From positions 14,584,683 to 14,648,682 of the forward strand of contig JASXTE010000002.1 in NCBI GenBank assembly GCA_030280995.1: 64,000 nucleotides of DNA. Direction: 5' to 3'. A model generated the notes under the pieces. It saw nothing but the letters and a program-made list of their open reading frames with translations, made no database searches and was not told the DNA's origin. The translations under genes were made by a program, and so were the position numbers. Shown here in pieces: positions 50,278 to 60,360 of the stretch. How positions within the stretch are numbered: position 1 is the first letter of the stretch; each line of letters starts with the position of its first letter. The stretch is from Hemileia vastatrix (lineage: Eukaryota; Basidiomycota; Pucciniomycetes; Pucciniales; Zaghouaniaceae).

Positions 50278-51628
50278 CTAGTCATCAAACAATTTATTTA
50301 AACGTTCAATTTCCTCAACAGATTTATTAGCTTTAACAAATTCTATCAAGAAATCTTTTGTTTTGGAATTTTCTTAATGATCAAACTTATATTTCATCTG
50401 CTCTAATAGGTTTTGATGTTCAAGTGTTTTCTCCTCTTTTTTTGATTTTTCAATACTTAGAGTTAGCTCAAACTTCTTCTCCTCCAAATCTTGTTCCCAA
50501 TCATCCTTCTGTAAAGAGAGCTCATACTTCCTCTCTTCCAAATCTTGTAGCCTATCATCCCTCCTTAAAGAGAACTTGTATTTCTTCTTTTCAAAGCTTA
50601 GAGTCTCTTTAGCGTTTTTCACTTGTTCTAGAGTGATAATAAAAATTAACATAAAGTAGAAGAAAAGCAGAGTAAAGTAATAAGAGGTATAGTATCACTT
50701 ACCAGTATCATGTTTCTCTAAAAATTGTTCCATAGACAAAAAAGGGGTTTGTGATGAAGTATCACTTTTTTTGTCTTCTTTAGGAGTGGAAATTTAGACT
50801 ACTTGAAGACCTATGCTTCTTGTTCAAGGTCATATTTTCCTCCTCATGATTGTCACTACCTTCAGACTTACTTGATTGAGGATCCTGGGTTTGTTTGTCA
50901 GCCTTTTAAGAAATAAGAAAAAAATAAGTAAATAAAAAAATAGAATTTATAAGATAAAAGAAAAAAGAAACACACCTGAGTTATATTTGCTTGGGTTGAA
51001 TCACCAATAAGATCTACAGAAAAGCTATCTAGATTGGTCTCATTCAAATGAGGGGAGGCTTGAGTGGAGGAAGAGGATGGGAAAAGATTTGCCTAAGCAT
51101 AATGTTCGGAGATAGGATCTTCTCCATCCATCATGTTTACAGGATTAACATTGGCTCACTCTCCAAAAATTGCATCCATCTCTTTAAAGTAAAGACATAA
51201 AAATTCAAGTTTATCGTCTATGGATTTGATGCCCTTAGTGATATCAATGTTGGTAACCCCAAAACCAGTGGAAGATGAAAGAGCCTTTGCCTTCTTGTAT
51301 TTGGCTTGGTAATGCTTGAAGTGTTCAGACATCTGTTTAGGAAAAATATCAATCCTTCCCTTAGTCTTATTCCATAATTCATTTCCCATTAGAAGATAGC
51401 CATTAACTTTTGATGCTGGGAGCCTTCATACTTTAGTCGCATACTCAGTACCAAAACAAGAATAATAGTTTGATTTAGTTTTCAGACAGTTGATAAGAAT
51501 GAGATGATCATCTTTTTTAATTGAACAGTCATAGATTTCTTGGCTGAGCAGGGGAAAGAGGGAGTAGTGGGATTTGAAGAACAACTGGGTGATGGCTGTG
51601 TTTGAGAAGATCTAGGATGATGAGGCAT
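50278..51628 (-). pseudogene. Myb/SANT-like protein with coiled-coil tail, H1
   Basis: Minus strand, ATG at 51628 (M-P-H-H-P-R-S-S, matching M-P-P-R-H-S of the H2 copy). The DNA-binding-like block (51420-51160) has S-K-V-N-G-Y-L-L-M-G-N-E, G-R-I-D-I-F-P-K-Q-M-S-E-H-F-K, Y-Q-A-K-Y-K-K-A and T-G-F-G-V. The C-terminal part (50652-50278) is a charged coiled coil with repeated Asp-Leu-Glu-Glu-(K/R)-K and ends with a conserved K-D-F-L-I-E-F-V-K and a final Asp-Asp. Frameshift near 51525 and stops near 51157 and 50375. In Harbinger elements a Myb/SANT-like partner binds the ends and brings in the transposase; that role is assumed from the family. Confidence 0.7.
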
Positions 51629-52471
51629 GTTAAAATATAAATGAAGATGAAAAGAAGCAGAAACAAGCAGATGAGATAGCTAGATGAAAAGGAGCAGAAA
51701 CAAGCATATTAGATAGCGAGATAAAAAGGAGCAGAAACAAGCAGATGAGATGGTGAGGGGTTCTGAGCGGATAGAATGGACAGGATGGGATGAGAATGTG
51801 AGTATCAAGTAACGTAGAAGGCATATCCAGAGAGTAGTCCAAGATGTGGTTATGAAAAATTGAGTAAAAAAATGTCGGATAAGAAGTGAACATTGACACG
51901 TAAAGTGTCTAATAACCCAATTATTAGCAAAAATAATTGTGGAAGATAATTGGGGTATTCAGATTATTTTCCACAATTAATTTAATTGCAGATCCTTGAA
52001 CATTGATACCCCCCAATATATGTAAGATTATTTTAATTTATAATAAAAAAGGATTTATGCAAAAATTGGCCAATATTGAAATTTTCAAATCAATTTAGTG
52101 AGTTTAAATGTATAGAAGACTTGTGGGAGCTTCAAGTAAAAATATTTAAGCTTTTTTATACTTTTACTCTCCATCTACACTCAATAGGGGGTGTCAGTTC
52201 TGGAAAATCTGCACTTACAAATCCGCACTTAAATAAGTGCGGATTTCCAAAACACACTAGCCCTAATACTGGTGGATTTCAAAATGAAATAAGTCACTTA
52301 TTTCACTCAAATCCACACTTTCTCAACCAAAAGTGATGATTTCACCATCAAGTCCCATTTCATTGATTTGTCAGCATCATCCCATTCATACGCAGCACTC
52401 CACAGCATAAAACTTCATAACTCAAAACATCGTACATCACTTAAATCTTCATATCATATCATATAAGAGTT

Positions 52472-53737
52472 ATGCCTTCCTCACTTTCAAATTGTGATAA
52501 ATTACATAAAGCAATGACTTTCATGGCTCTTGAACTGCTCTTGGACTCTGATTCCGATTCTGATTCTGATCTAGAAGAAGATTTTGTATTTTTATCAAAA
52601 ATGGTCACGAAACGTTACCTTCTTCCCAGAAAGCCTCAAGTGCTTCATACCCCCAAGTACACCATCCAAACACTTCTTAACCTATCTACACCCAGTTTTA
52701 GACAGCTGTTCAGGACTTCTCAAGAATTTTTCCTTAAATTGCTTGAGCTTATTCAGGATCATCCCATATTTCACAATAATTCTCAAAAAGAACAACGACA
52801 TCCTTCAATTCAATCGGCCATGACACTATGTCGTTTGGGTTCAAATGGTAATGGAGCCGCTTTGAAACGTTTAGAAAATATCTTTGATTTAGGGTATGGT
52901 TCAGTTAACACTTATACCAAACGATGTATCACTGCCATCAACTCCTTGGAATCTCAACTTCTCACCTGGCCAACAAAAGAAGAGCGACTGGAATCATCTC
53001 AGGTTATTCAGGCAAAAGGCTTTCCAGGATGTATTGGTTTTGTTGATGGTACTACTATTCCTTTGAGCCAGAAACCTGCTCAAGGTGGAAACAATTACTT
53101 TGACCGTAAAAAGAGGTAGATTATTTTTAACTCCTTTCATCCTCTTTGAAACTAACACAAACAAATATATCTTCTTTATAGATATTCAATTAACGTTCAG
53201 CTTATATGTGACGTAAACAAAAAATTTATATCATTCTTCGCTGGCTATCCTGGCTCATGTCATGACTCCTACATCTTCCAAAGAATGCAAATTTCAAATG
53301 AACCTGAAAAATTCTTTGATGAAGATCAGTATCTTCTTGCAGATTCTGCTTATGCGAATGGAAAGTATGTACTTCCTGCTTTTCGGGGAGCAGCTTCAGA
53401 AGACAGTCAAAATGCCAAATTCAACAATCATTTGGCAAAGTCAAGAGTCTGTATTGAACATTCTATTGGAATCTTGAAAGGCCGTTTTTCTAGTTTAAGG
53501 GAATTAAGAAGTCCTCTTAGAAATAAATCTGAAATGGAGGCAGTGATCAACTGGATTCTGTGTTGCACTATACTTCATAACCTACTTGCTGACCTCAAAG
53601 ATCAATGGTTAGAGCTGTATGAAGATGAACAAGTTGATTCACCTCCGACTATATCCAACACTTCTATTTCTCAATTGACTAGTATAAGGGCAAAATTTTT
53701 TCCAATAACACTCCAACATTTTTCAACACAATTTTAA
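52472..53737 (+). CDS. PIF/Harbinger DDE transposase (intact, 399 aa)
   Basis: Cut-and-paste transposase of the HARBI1/DDE_Tnp_4 type. Exon 1 52472-53115, 66-nt intron 53116-53181 (GTAGAT...TTATAG), exon 2 53182-53737; phase is kept and the product is 399 residues without a stop. N-terminus has a (Asp-Ser) repeat at residues 25-33. Domains: helical N-terminal part (60-130), S-N-G-N-G-A-A-L-K-R (about 125), catalytic Asp in G-F-V-D-G-T-T (about 190), second Asp in G-S-C-H-D-S (about 240), L-L-A-D-S-A-Y-A-N-G-K (about 270), catalytic Glu in C-I-E-H-S-I-G-I-L-K-G (about 310). A second in-frame Met (A-M-T-F-M) is an alternative start. Exon 1 ends in R-K-K-R. Confidence 0.92.
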
Positions 53738-54129
53738 TTTTTTTTTCTTTCTCTTCAAATTATCAATTTGCATGTGTTATTCACTGAGAATGGTAAATTT
53801 TTTTGCATATTTTTTTGGTTTTGGAATTTGCTGTTAAAGTCTTATTTTTTTTCTCTCTGTGTTTTCTTTCATCAACTCAACATGAAATTGCATATTTTCA
53901 GCAAACGCATATTTTTTCAGTCACTCTCTTTTTTTTCTTCACTCATATCCGTTTTCTCCTCTCTTCCTACATCACTCAATCAATTTCACTTATATTTCTT
54001 TTTTCTCAACTCATCTCTCCAGGTAAGTCATTTTATTCTTTTTACTTAATTTTTTGCTAATTTTTTTTTTTGGTTTTTTGGTTTTTTTTTGTAAGTGGTT
54101 GTTTTTAAATTTATAGGTAAAATTAACCT

Positions 54130-55000
54130 TTTTTTTCTCTCTCTTTCTCTCCCTCTTTTCTCTCTTTATCCCCCCTTGGCCTGGTCTTTTTCCCACCTTT
54201 ACCCTCTCCTTGGAATGGATACATCCCCCTTTTCCCCCCTCCTTGGCTCACTCTAACCTCCCTTTTCTCCCTCTTTGGTCTCATCTCTCCCTTTCTCCCC
54301 CTTCTTGGTCTCCTCATATCTTCCCCTCATTCCACTCCACCCCCTACCAAATCCCCCAAATCCTCCCTCCAAATCCCCACCAAACCCGCCTCTAACCCCC
54401 CCCTCCAAACCCCCCTCCTATCCCCCTCAAAAAACCCCCAAATCCTCCCTCATATCCCTCCTACCCCCCCCTTAAACTTCACTTAACGATTCGCTAATGA
54501 ATCGTTAAGTTAAGGAACAATTGCAGCGAATCATTCATTAACTTAACGATTCATTAGCGAATCATTAAGTTAATGAACGATTGCAGTGAATCGTTTGTTA
54601 ACTTAACGATTTGTTAGCAAATCATTAAGTTAATGAACGATTAGCAGCTATCGTTCATTAACTTAGCGATTCGTTAGCAAATTGTTAAGTAAGTTGGAGG
54701 TGAGGTTAGGGGGGTCTAGAGGGATGTATTGGGGGGGTTTCAAGGGGGATTTGGAGGGGGGTTAGAGGGGGTTTGGAGGGGGTGAAAGGAGGTGGATTGA
54801 AGGGGGTGTTTGGGGGGGTTGCAGGGGGTTTGGAGGGGGATTTGCAGGGGGGTTTGGAGGGGGGATCGGAGGGGATTTGGAGGTGGTTTTGAAGGGGGGA
54901 TTTGGGGGATTTGGGGGATTTGGGGGATTTTGTGGGGGGTGGAGGGGGTGTTTTTCAAGGGTTTTTGGGAGGTGGGATAGGGCTTTGGAGAGGGGAATTT
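54130..55000. repeat. C-rich arm, palindromic core, G-rich arm
   Basis: 54130-54480 is strongly C/T-rich on the plus strand (many CCCCTCC, CCAAATCC). 54481-54690 is a set of 60-bp units holding TTAACTTAACGATT and AATCATTAAGTTAA, each a dyad. 54690-55000 is strongly G-rich (GGGGGATTTGGAGG and similar). The outer arms are complementary in composition and in part in sequence, so the whole can fold as one long imperfect hairpin; the G-rich strand has many G4 runs. H1 has only a C/T-rich trace at 47930-48020. Open frames here are composition artefacts. Confidence 0.8.
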
Positions 55001-55227
55001 AGGGGAATGGGGAAGTGTTAAAAAAAATTTAACAGTTTATTGATTTTTTTTTTTTGATTTTTTTTTTTAATTTTAGAGAAAAATATTCATTAAGTTCAAG
55101 TGAAATAAAAAAAATTCTCATTAGTCTTTTGAGGAATTTTTATTTTTTAATTTAAATTAAGTGAGTTTTTTTTTAATGTATAATTTTGGGTGTTTGAAAA
55201 GTAACAAATTTTTAAGTAGAAAAATAC

Positions 55228-56418
55228 ATGACTTTAACTTCAGATTCACCACTTACCTCACTCTCATCTTCTTCAACTTCATTATCATCTTTAAATTCAG
55301 CTTCTTTTCAATCATCATCTAAAACATTGTCAAAAAATGAACATTATTGAAATAAAAGAAATTATAAAATAAAAATTCACTTGGATCAATTATTTGGCCA
55401 TATTTCAAAAATCAGGTACTATAAAACTAAAGTTGAAAGAAAAAAAAAATATCCGAAAACATTACCTGAAAATATACATTATTTAACTGAAACTGGAGGT
55501 GATGAAGTTAAAGCTGTTATTAATAATACTTTCAAACCTCAATTTATTTACGAAAACCATTCTTTTAATGGTTTAAAAGATGAATCATTTAATCAACTCT
55601 GCGATCTCATCATAACACTCTACCAAATGGCTTTGGTTCGCTTATATTTAAGGAATAAGAATTTGTTGGGTGGAATCATGATTGGAATTGGATGGAGACC
55701 AGGATTTGTTAAAGGTTTTTCTCTTGGTATGTTTAAAGATTTTTCAGGATTTTTTAATATCATTTTACTGAATTTAATTCAAATAGGAATATATTCTTTA
55801 CTCAGATCTTTATCTAAAGCTGAATTAGATAATAATTTTCGAAATTGGAATACTTTACCTTTATTTAATTCATTTATTGCTCTTCGACTTAAAAAACTCT
55901 TCAATAAAGCTTTTGAAAAAAATCATGAAGTTGCTATGAGATTTGGAATACCAAACTGGTGCGACTCTGAATGGGAAGATATTTGCAGAGATTATCTAAT
56001 GTTTTCAAATGCTATAATCACTCATTCTGGATTTCATAATCAAATTCACACCAACACAAATGATGCCAATTACCTCACTTATGGAATTTTCACATATATT
56101 CATCCTATCACTGGACAACCTATTCCATCAGCTGCTAAAATTAAAGGACATGGATTATATTTCCCGGATCATAGATGTATAATCGATTTTGGATTAGGAA
56201 ATGGAATCATCAAAACAGTTTGGAATTCTTCTTACAATAATCACAAAACCACAAAGGCTCCTCCAGGTTTGGAATCTTGTCAAGACTTCACGCATTTTGG
56301 TTGCTCTTTCCAGATCAGTCAAAAGTTAATCCAACGAATAAACAAGTTAAAAAAAGAAGAAAAAGGTAATTAATTTAAACATCATTTAGGTAGATATAAA
56401 AAGTATGGGGATTTGTAG
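55228..56418 (+). pseudogene. TET/JBP-like 2OG-Fe(II) dioxygenase of H2
   Basis: ATG at 55228 opens a Ser/Thr-rich leader in frame with the 330-codon open stretch 55381-56373; a TGA near 55348 lies between. Landmarks: L-G-G-I-M-I-G-I-G-W-R-P-G-F-V-K-G (about 55660), G-I-P-N-W-C-D-S-E-W-E-D, then F-H-N-Q-I-H-T-N-T-N-D, where the usual H-x-D is H-x-N, L-T-Y-G-I-F, H-G-L-Y-F-P-D-H-R, W-N-S-S-Y-N-N-H (likely distal His) and F-T-H-F-G-C-S-F-Q-I-S, with His at the Arg position. TAA at 56371 cuts a tail still shared with H1, which would end K-K-Y-G-D-L at 56418. If translated from 55381 most of the domain is there but an iron ligand may be missing. It belongs to a lineage distinct from the two minus-strand genes. 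Confidence 0.72.
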
Positions 56419-56704
56419 AGTCACCAAATATTTAATATTCTTCCATAAATTTTTAATAAATAAATATGATATTTCAATTTATGAAATTAAAGTAATGGGC
56501 CCACGAACTTGTGTTGTATAAATGGTAATCATGATAACATTAATTTGTTTCATGGGGCTCCTCTAGCCTATACTTGTGGAAAGTCCCAAACCTAGTTTCT
56601 AGACTTGATCTGCATTTTGGCTTAAGGAATTGTCATTACTTTAAAAGTAGTATATTTGACATATCTTATTTATATATTAATTAATTTATGTAATTATATT
56701 AAAT

Positions 56705-56990
56705 TTTGATGACTTTCACCCTTTACTTCAATAAAATGCAGGGGAGGGTATTGCCAATTTTTTAAATCTGACATGTGAAATTGATGACTTAGAAAAATTT
56801 GGTGGTACCCACCCCTTGTTTCAATAAAATTCAGGGGAGGGTATTGCCAATTTTTTAAATCTGACATGTGAAATTGATGACTTAGAAAAATTTGGTGGTA
56901 CCCACCCCTTGTTTCAATAAAATGCAGGGGAGGGCATTTCCAATTTTTTAAATTTGACATGTGAAATTGATGACTTAGAAAAATTTAGAT
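56705..56990. repeat. Three tandem 102-bp units in H2
   Basis: Near-identical units with TTCAATAAAATGCAGGGGAG, TATTGCCAATTTTTTAAATC and GGTGGTACCCACCCCTTG. Unit length is a multiple of three, so a reverse-strand frame runs through it by chance. Same family as 49690-50120. Confidence 0.9.
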
Positions 56991-57155
56991 AAGCAAACTT
57001 ATTGACTAGAAAGTAAAGATAGAAAATTTTTTTTATACATTCAAATTTTTGTCAAAAATAACGTACTATATTCTTTTCCTTTTATAAGTCAGCATATAAG
57101 AAAATATTAACAAAAAGAAATCAAACAAAATTAAATTAACTAGAAAAACAATTTA

Positions 57156-58469
57156 TCAATTGAAAAGGTCAAGTAATTTTTTAATGTCCTCATAAGATTG
57201 GCCATTTTTAACACATTCCATAATGAAATCTTTTTTTTAAAACTCTCTTGTTTTTCCAATTCACAAGTAGCCATTTCTCTTTGAAATTGACGGTCATTTA
57301 CTCTTTCCATCTGCTCTACCTCAAATTTTTTTTCTTCCAAATCTAAGGCTTGCTGATCTTTCCTTAGCATATGATCAAACTTCATCTTCTCAAAGTCAAG
57401 GGCATTATTTGCAATAGTTGATTTCGCTGAGAAAATTAAATTGAAATAAATAAATAAATGAGTTAATGATTAAGATATATAGTAAACGAAACTTACTTAT
57501 ATCTTTTTTTTCAAAATAATCCTCAAGGGAGCCAAATGAGCTTGTTGAAGTATTATCATGTTTTAATAGATGGTTCAAGTTCATTGAAGTTGAGGCTTGA
57601 CGCTTTAGTTTGGAGTTTGAACAAGAGGCTTCAGGAAGTTCTTCTAAAGCAGCTTTTAAAGTGGTATTCACATTTCCAGAATTGAGATTTTTTAATGGAG
57701 ATTGAGTTTGAGTAGGAGGAGACTAGAAAGAAAGAGAAATTCAGAGAAGAATTGAAGAAAAAACAAAAAGTAAACATACATTTAAATTTTGGGCCTCTGA
57801 GGATTCAGATCTTCTGCGATATAATTGTTCTGCTTGATAGTTGGGATCATCTTCAGCTGAACTATGGTTAGAAGGTGGAGGGGATTGATCTACTTCAAGT
57901 AAAGGTGTGTTGGGAGGATTATAGGAAGGTTTGGATCCAGAGGGTATATTCTTAGTAGTATCTTGTAGAAACCAAGGGTTTACATCAACTCGGGAGCCAA
58001 AAAGATTATCCATTTCCTCATAGAAAGGACACATGACATTGAGCTTTTCGGAAACAGTAGTAATTCCAATCTCCAAATCATCATCGTCAATACCAAAGCC
58101 AGTTTCATTTGCAGCATGATGAGTCTTTTTATATTTTGAATGGTAACTCTTAAATCTCTCCTTCATTTGTTTAGGATTGATATCGATTCTCCCCCTTTTT
58201 TTCTTCCTTACTTCATTGGCCATCAACAAGTAGCCATTAACCTTTGAAGAAGGTGGACGTCCAATACAAGTGGACTTTTCACATCCAAAACATGCTTCAA
58301 AATTTGATTTTATTTCAAGGAAGTTTATTATGATGAGATAATCATCCTTTTTAAGCTGACTTGAACCTGCCCTTGATTTTTCAGGTGTAGGGCTTGCTTT
58401 ATGAGGAGACTTTTGTGACAAAGCAGATTTTTGAGTTACCTTTTGAGATTTGGAATGTCTGGGAGGCAT
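57156..58469 (-). pseudogene. Myb/SANT-like protein with coiled-coil tail, H2 (nearly intact)
   Basis: Minus strand. ATG at 58469 (M-P-P-R-H-S; an upstream frame start at 58490 is not shared with H1). Exon 1 58469-57780; intron 57779-57723 (GTATGT...CTAG); exon 2 57722-57497; intron 57496-57427 (GTAAGT...CTCAG); exon 3 57426-57156. Ser/Pro/Lys-rich N-terminus, then the DNA-binding-like block (residues about 45-150): L-K-K-D-D-Y-L-I-I-I-N-F-L, F-G-C-x-K, S-S-K-V-N-G-Y-L-L-M-A-N-E, R-G-R-I-D-I-N-P-K-Q-M-K-E-R-F-K-S-Y. C-terminal coiled coil with D-L-E-E-K-K-F-E. The only defect seen is a one-base shift in an A-run near 57230, after which another frame encodes the conserved end (I-K-K-L-L-D-L-F-N). 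Likely the DNA-binding partner of the transposase. Confidence 0.75.
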
Positions 58470-58840
58470 TATGAAACTGGCACATAACAAGAAAAAAGAT
58501 TAAAAATTAGAAGAAATAAGTAAAAAAGAATGTAAACATGCCTGGTCAAAATATTGAAAATGTCAGGAAGGGGTGTGTGCCGAGGATTGATGGGTAGGTA
58601 GCGAGGAAGGTCAGTGTGTCACATGTGACAGGGATGGGGTAAGAAAGGAAGGGATGTTTTGTGGCCAAAATGTGTTTGTGAAAAAAAACGGGAAAAAAGT
58701 GCTGATTTGAGGTCATAACTGACACCCTTTTTCGAAATAAGTGACTTTTTTGCAAAATTTAAGCGCTGATTTGTAAGTGCTGATTTGGTTTGAAATCCGC
58801 ACTTAAGTTAAGTGCGGATTTGCCAGAACTGACACCCCCT

Positions 58841-59211
58841 AATGAGTAAGTTTAAAATTTATCATACAAATTCTGGATTTGAGGTTTTATGGATGGCTTT
58901 TATTAATTGAAGCTATAGATTTCATTAGATTGTATCAGTTTTTGTAATAAATGTTTGTTTATTTAAAGTTTTTAAATTCAAATCTATTGTTGATCTTTCA
59001 AACAAAATCATGGCGGATTCATGTATCATGAATTTATTACTTTTAAACAAATTATAAATCTGACCCAAACATCATTTTATTGATAATCTACTAATGTCCT
59101 TTAGATTTTTAGTACATATATGAATTTTAATGATTTCATCCTCTGTTAAATTATCAAGGTCTTTGGTGAAATTAGACAAATAATAACTAGCTAGCTTTAT
59201 TTTTTTACTTG
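58841..59211. other. Spacer between H2 and TET-like gene
   Basis: AT-rich, with no gene seen. Continues the pre-insertion sequence of 52014-52185. Equivalent to 35334-36130 in G1. Confidence 0.45.
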
Positions 59212-60360
59212 TCAAATCATGTTTTTTATGTAATTTTTAAGTTTTTCAATAAGATAATTTAATCTAGCTTTTACTAGCTTTATATCTAAGTATTCAGAAA
59301 TATTGATATCAAATTCGTGAAGCTGTTCAAAGGTGTGAAAAAGTCTAGAGCTGATTTGAATTGAAGAACCAATACGAGTGAATCCAGGAGCTTCAGGCAT
59401 CTTGAAAAAAATGTGTCAGAGAGTTGGCTGGCCATAAAGTAGCAGTGATTACATCAGTTACCTCAAAGTTGATTTTACAAGCTATTTGTGGGAAAGTAAG
59501 TTCTCCACCTATTTGAAGTGGATTTTTGCATCATGATTAAGGTGAAGAGTACTGTTCAAAGTGTCCTTAGAAATAAAAATTCCTAAGGTGTACTCACTAC
59601 AATCAGAATCAACATGAATATCATTCAAAAAACCATTATAACCAGATCCATTTGTCCATGTCAGATTACTACTGAATGGTTCAACTTCTTCACAATCAGT
59701 GACTTCTCCAAACCCACAAATCCCTAGCCTTTGACAGAGTTGAAAAGCATCTTGATACTTTAAAGGAAAAATTCTTTTATAAAAAAAAACAAAAAATAAT
59801 TGAATTCACTCCATACAATGTTTATACTCTTCAGAATCAATTGGTTTGGCAGAATATTCTCCTGTAAAAAATATCTTAAATAAAAGAAAAAAATATTTAT
59901 TTAACTTGAAAAAGTACCTACAGAGAAAAAAATATTTTTTTCAATCCAAAAGCCACCCCCACCAAACATCTTCCCAAATCTACCTCCTCTAAGATGAACG
60001 CTATTATTCATTACAGGATGTTTGCAGTAAGACTTATCTTTCACACATTGAATTGTAGCTTCATGCATTCCTAATTTCTTATAATCTTCAGTGGAAAAGG
60101 TTGGTGCTATAACAATGGGGATGGAAGAGTTTTTAGAATAAAAGATATTTCATCCAGGCTCTGAAGTATAGTATTGGTCAGGGTTGACTTGTTTATCTAC
60201 AAAATCTCTAGGAAAAAAATCATAGTTTCTTTCCATTTGTTTCAATACCATTTTTTCTAGCAAACCATAAAGCACTTTGAATGTTTTTTCCATTATTATT
60301 GTTAGAATTCTTCCCTTCCCGTTTATATTTTTTCTGGATTTAACTTGTAGATTGTTGCAT
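59212..60360 (-). pseudogene. TET/JBP-like 2OG-Fe(II) dioxygenase of the older element G0
   Basis: Clear paralogue of 36131-37335, same strand. ATG at 60360; N-terminus with K-R-E-G-K-N-S-N-N. Then C-V-K-D-K-S-Y-C-K-H and G-G-R-F-G-K-M-F-G-G-G-G-F-W (about 59950), an intron GTAGGT...TTTACAG (about 59922-59863), and the catalytic exon: L-T-W-T-N-G-S-G, D-I-H-V-D-S-D (H-x-D, about 59612), T-L-G-I-F-I, G-G-E-L-T-F-P, N-S-L-T-H-F (distal His), G-F-T-R-I-G-S-S-I-Q-I-S (Arg), then a tail to TGA at 59212. Broken by stops (near 60342, 60150, 59810 and 59510) and several shifts. All four catalytic positions remain. Outside H2 and G1, so I assign it to G0. Confidence 0.73.

Larger units (their letters stand above)
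45903..52013 (+). mobile_element. PIF/Harbinger element H1 carrying a TET-like gene
   Basis: 31-bp terminal inverted repeats with one mismatch (45903-45933 and 51983-52013), starting GGGGGTATCAATGTTCA and reaching CTGCAATTA. Flanks are CAATA on both sides (45898-45902, 52014-52018), or AAT if the terminal base is counted differently. Genes: Harbinger DDE transposase (plus), TET/JBP-like dioxygenase (plus), Myb/SANT-like coiled-coil protein (minus). All three are broken. Same gene order as H2. Confidence 0.85.
52186..58840 (+). mobile_element. PIF/Harbinger element H2 with TET-like gene, transposase intact
   Basis: Terminal inverted repeats start AGGGGGTGTCAGTTCTGG and match over about 32 bp with two mismatches (52186-52217, 58809-58840). 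Directly inside each is a palindrome built from AATCCGCACTTA and TAAGTGCGGATT. AAT flanks both ends (52183-52185, 58841-58843). Gene order: DDE transposase (plus), a C-rich/G-rich inverted structure, TET/JBP-like dioxygenase (plus), tandem repeats, Myb/SANT-like gene (minus). The transposase has no defect that I can see; the other two have one or two each. It lies only 172 bp from H1. Confidence 0.87.

Noticed and set aside
54123..54958. Pro-rich or Gly/Arg-rich small proteins in the C-rich/G-rich arms
   Set aside because: Composition artefacts of simple C-rich and G-rich DNA; no support from H1.
54690..55000. Internal telomere-like sequence
   Set aside because: The G-rich runs are irregular (GGGGGATTTGGAGG type) and not a regular TTAGGG array.
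56694..56960. Reverse-strand 88-codon protein with internal repeats
   Set aside because: It arises because the tandem unit is 102 bp, a multiple of three. No start context or conservation in H1.
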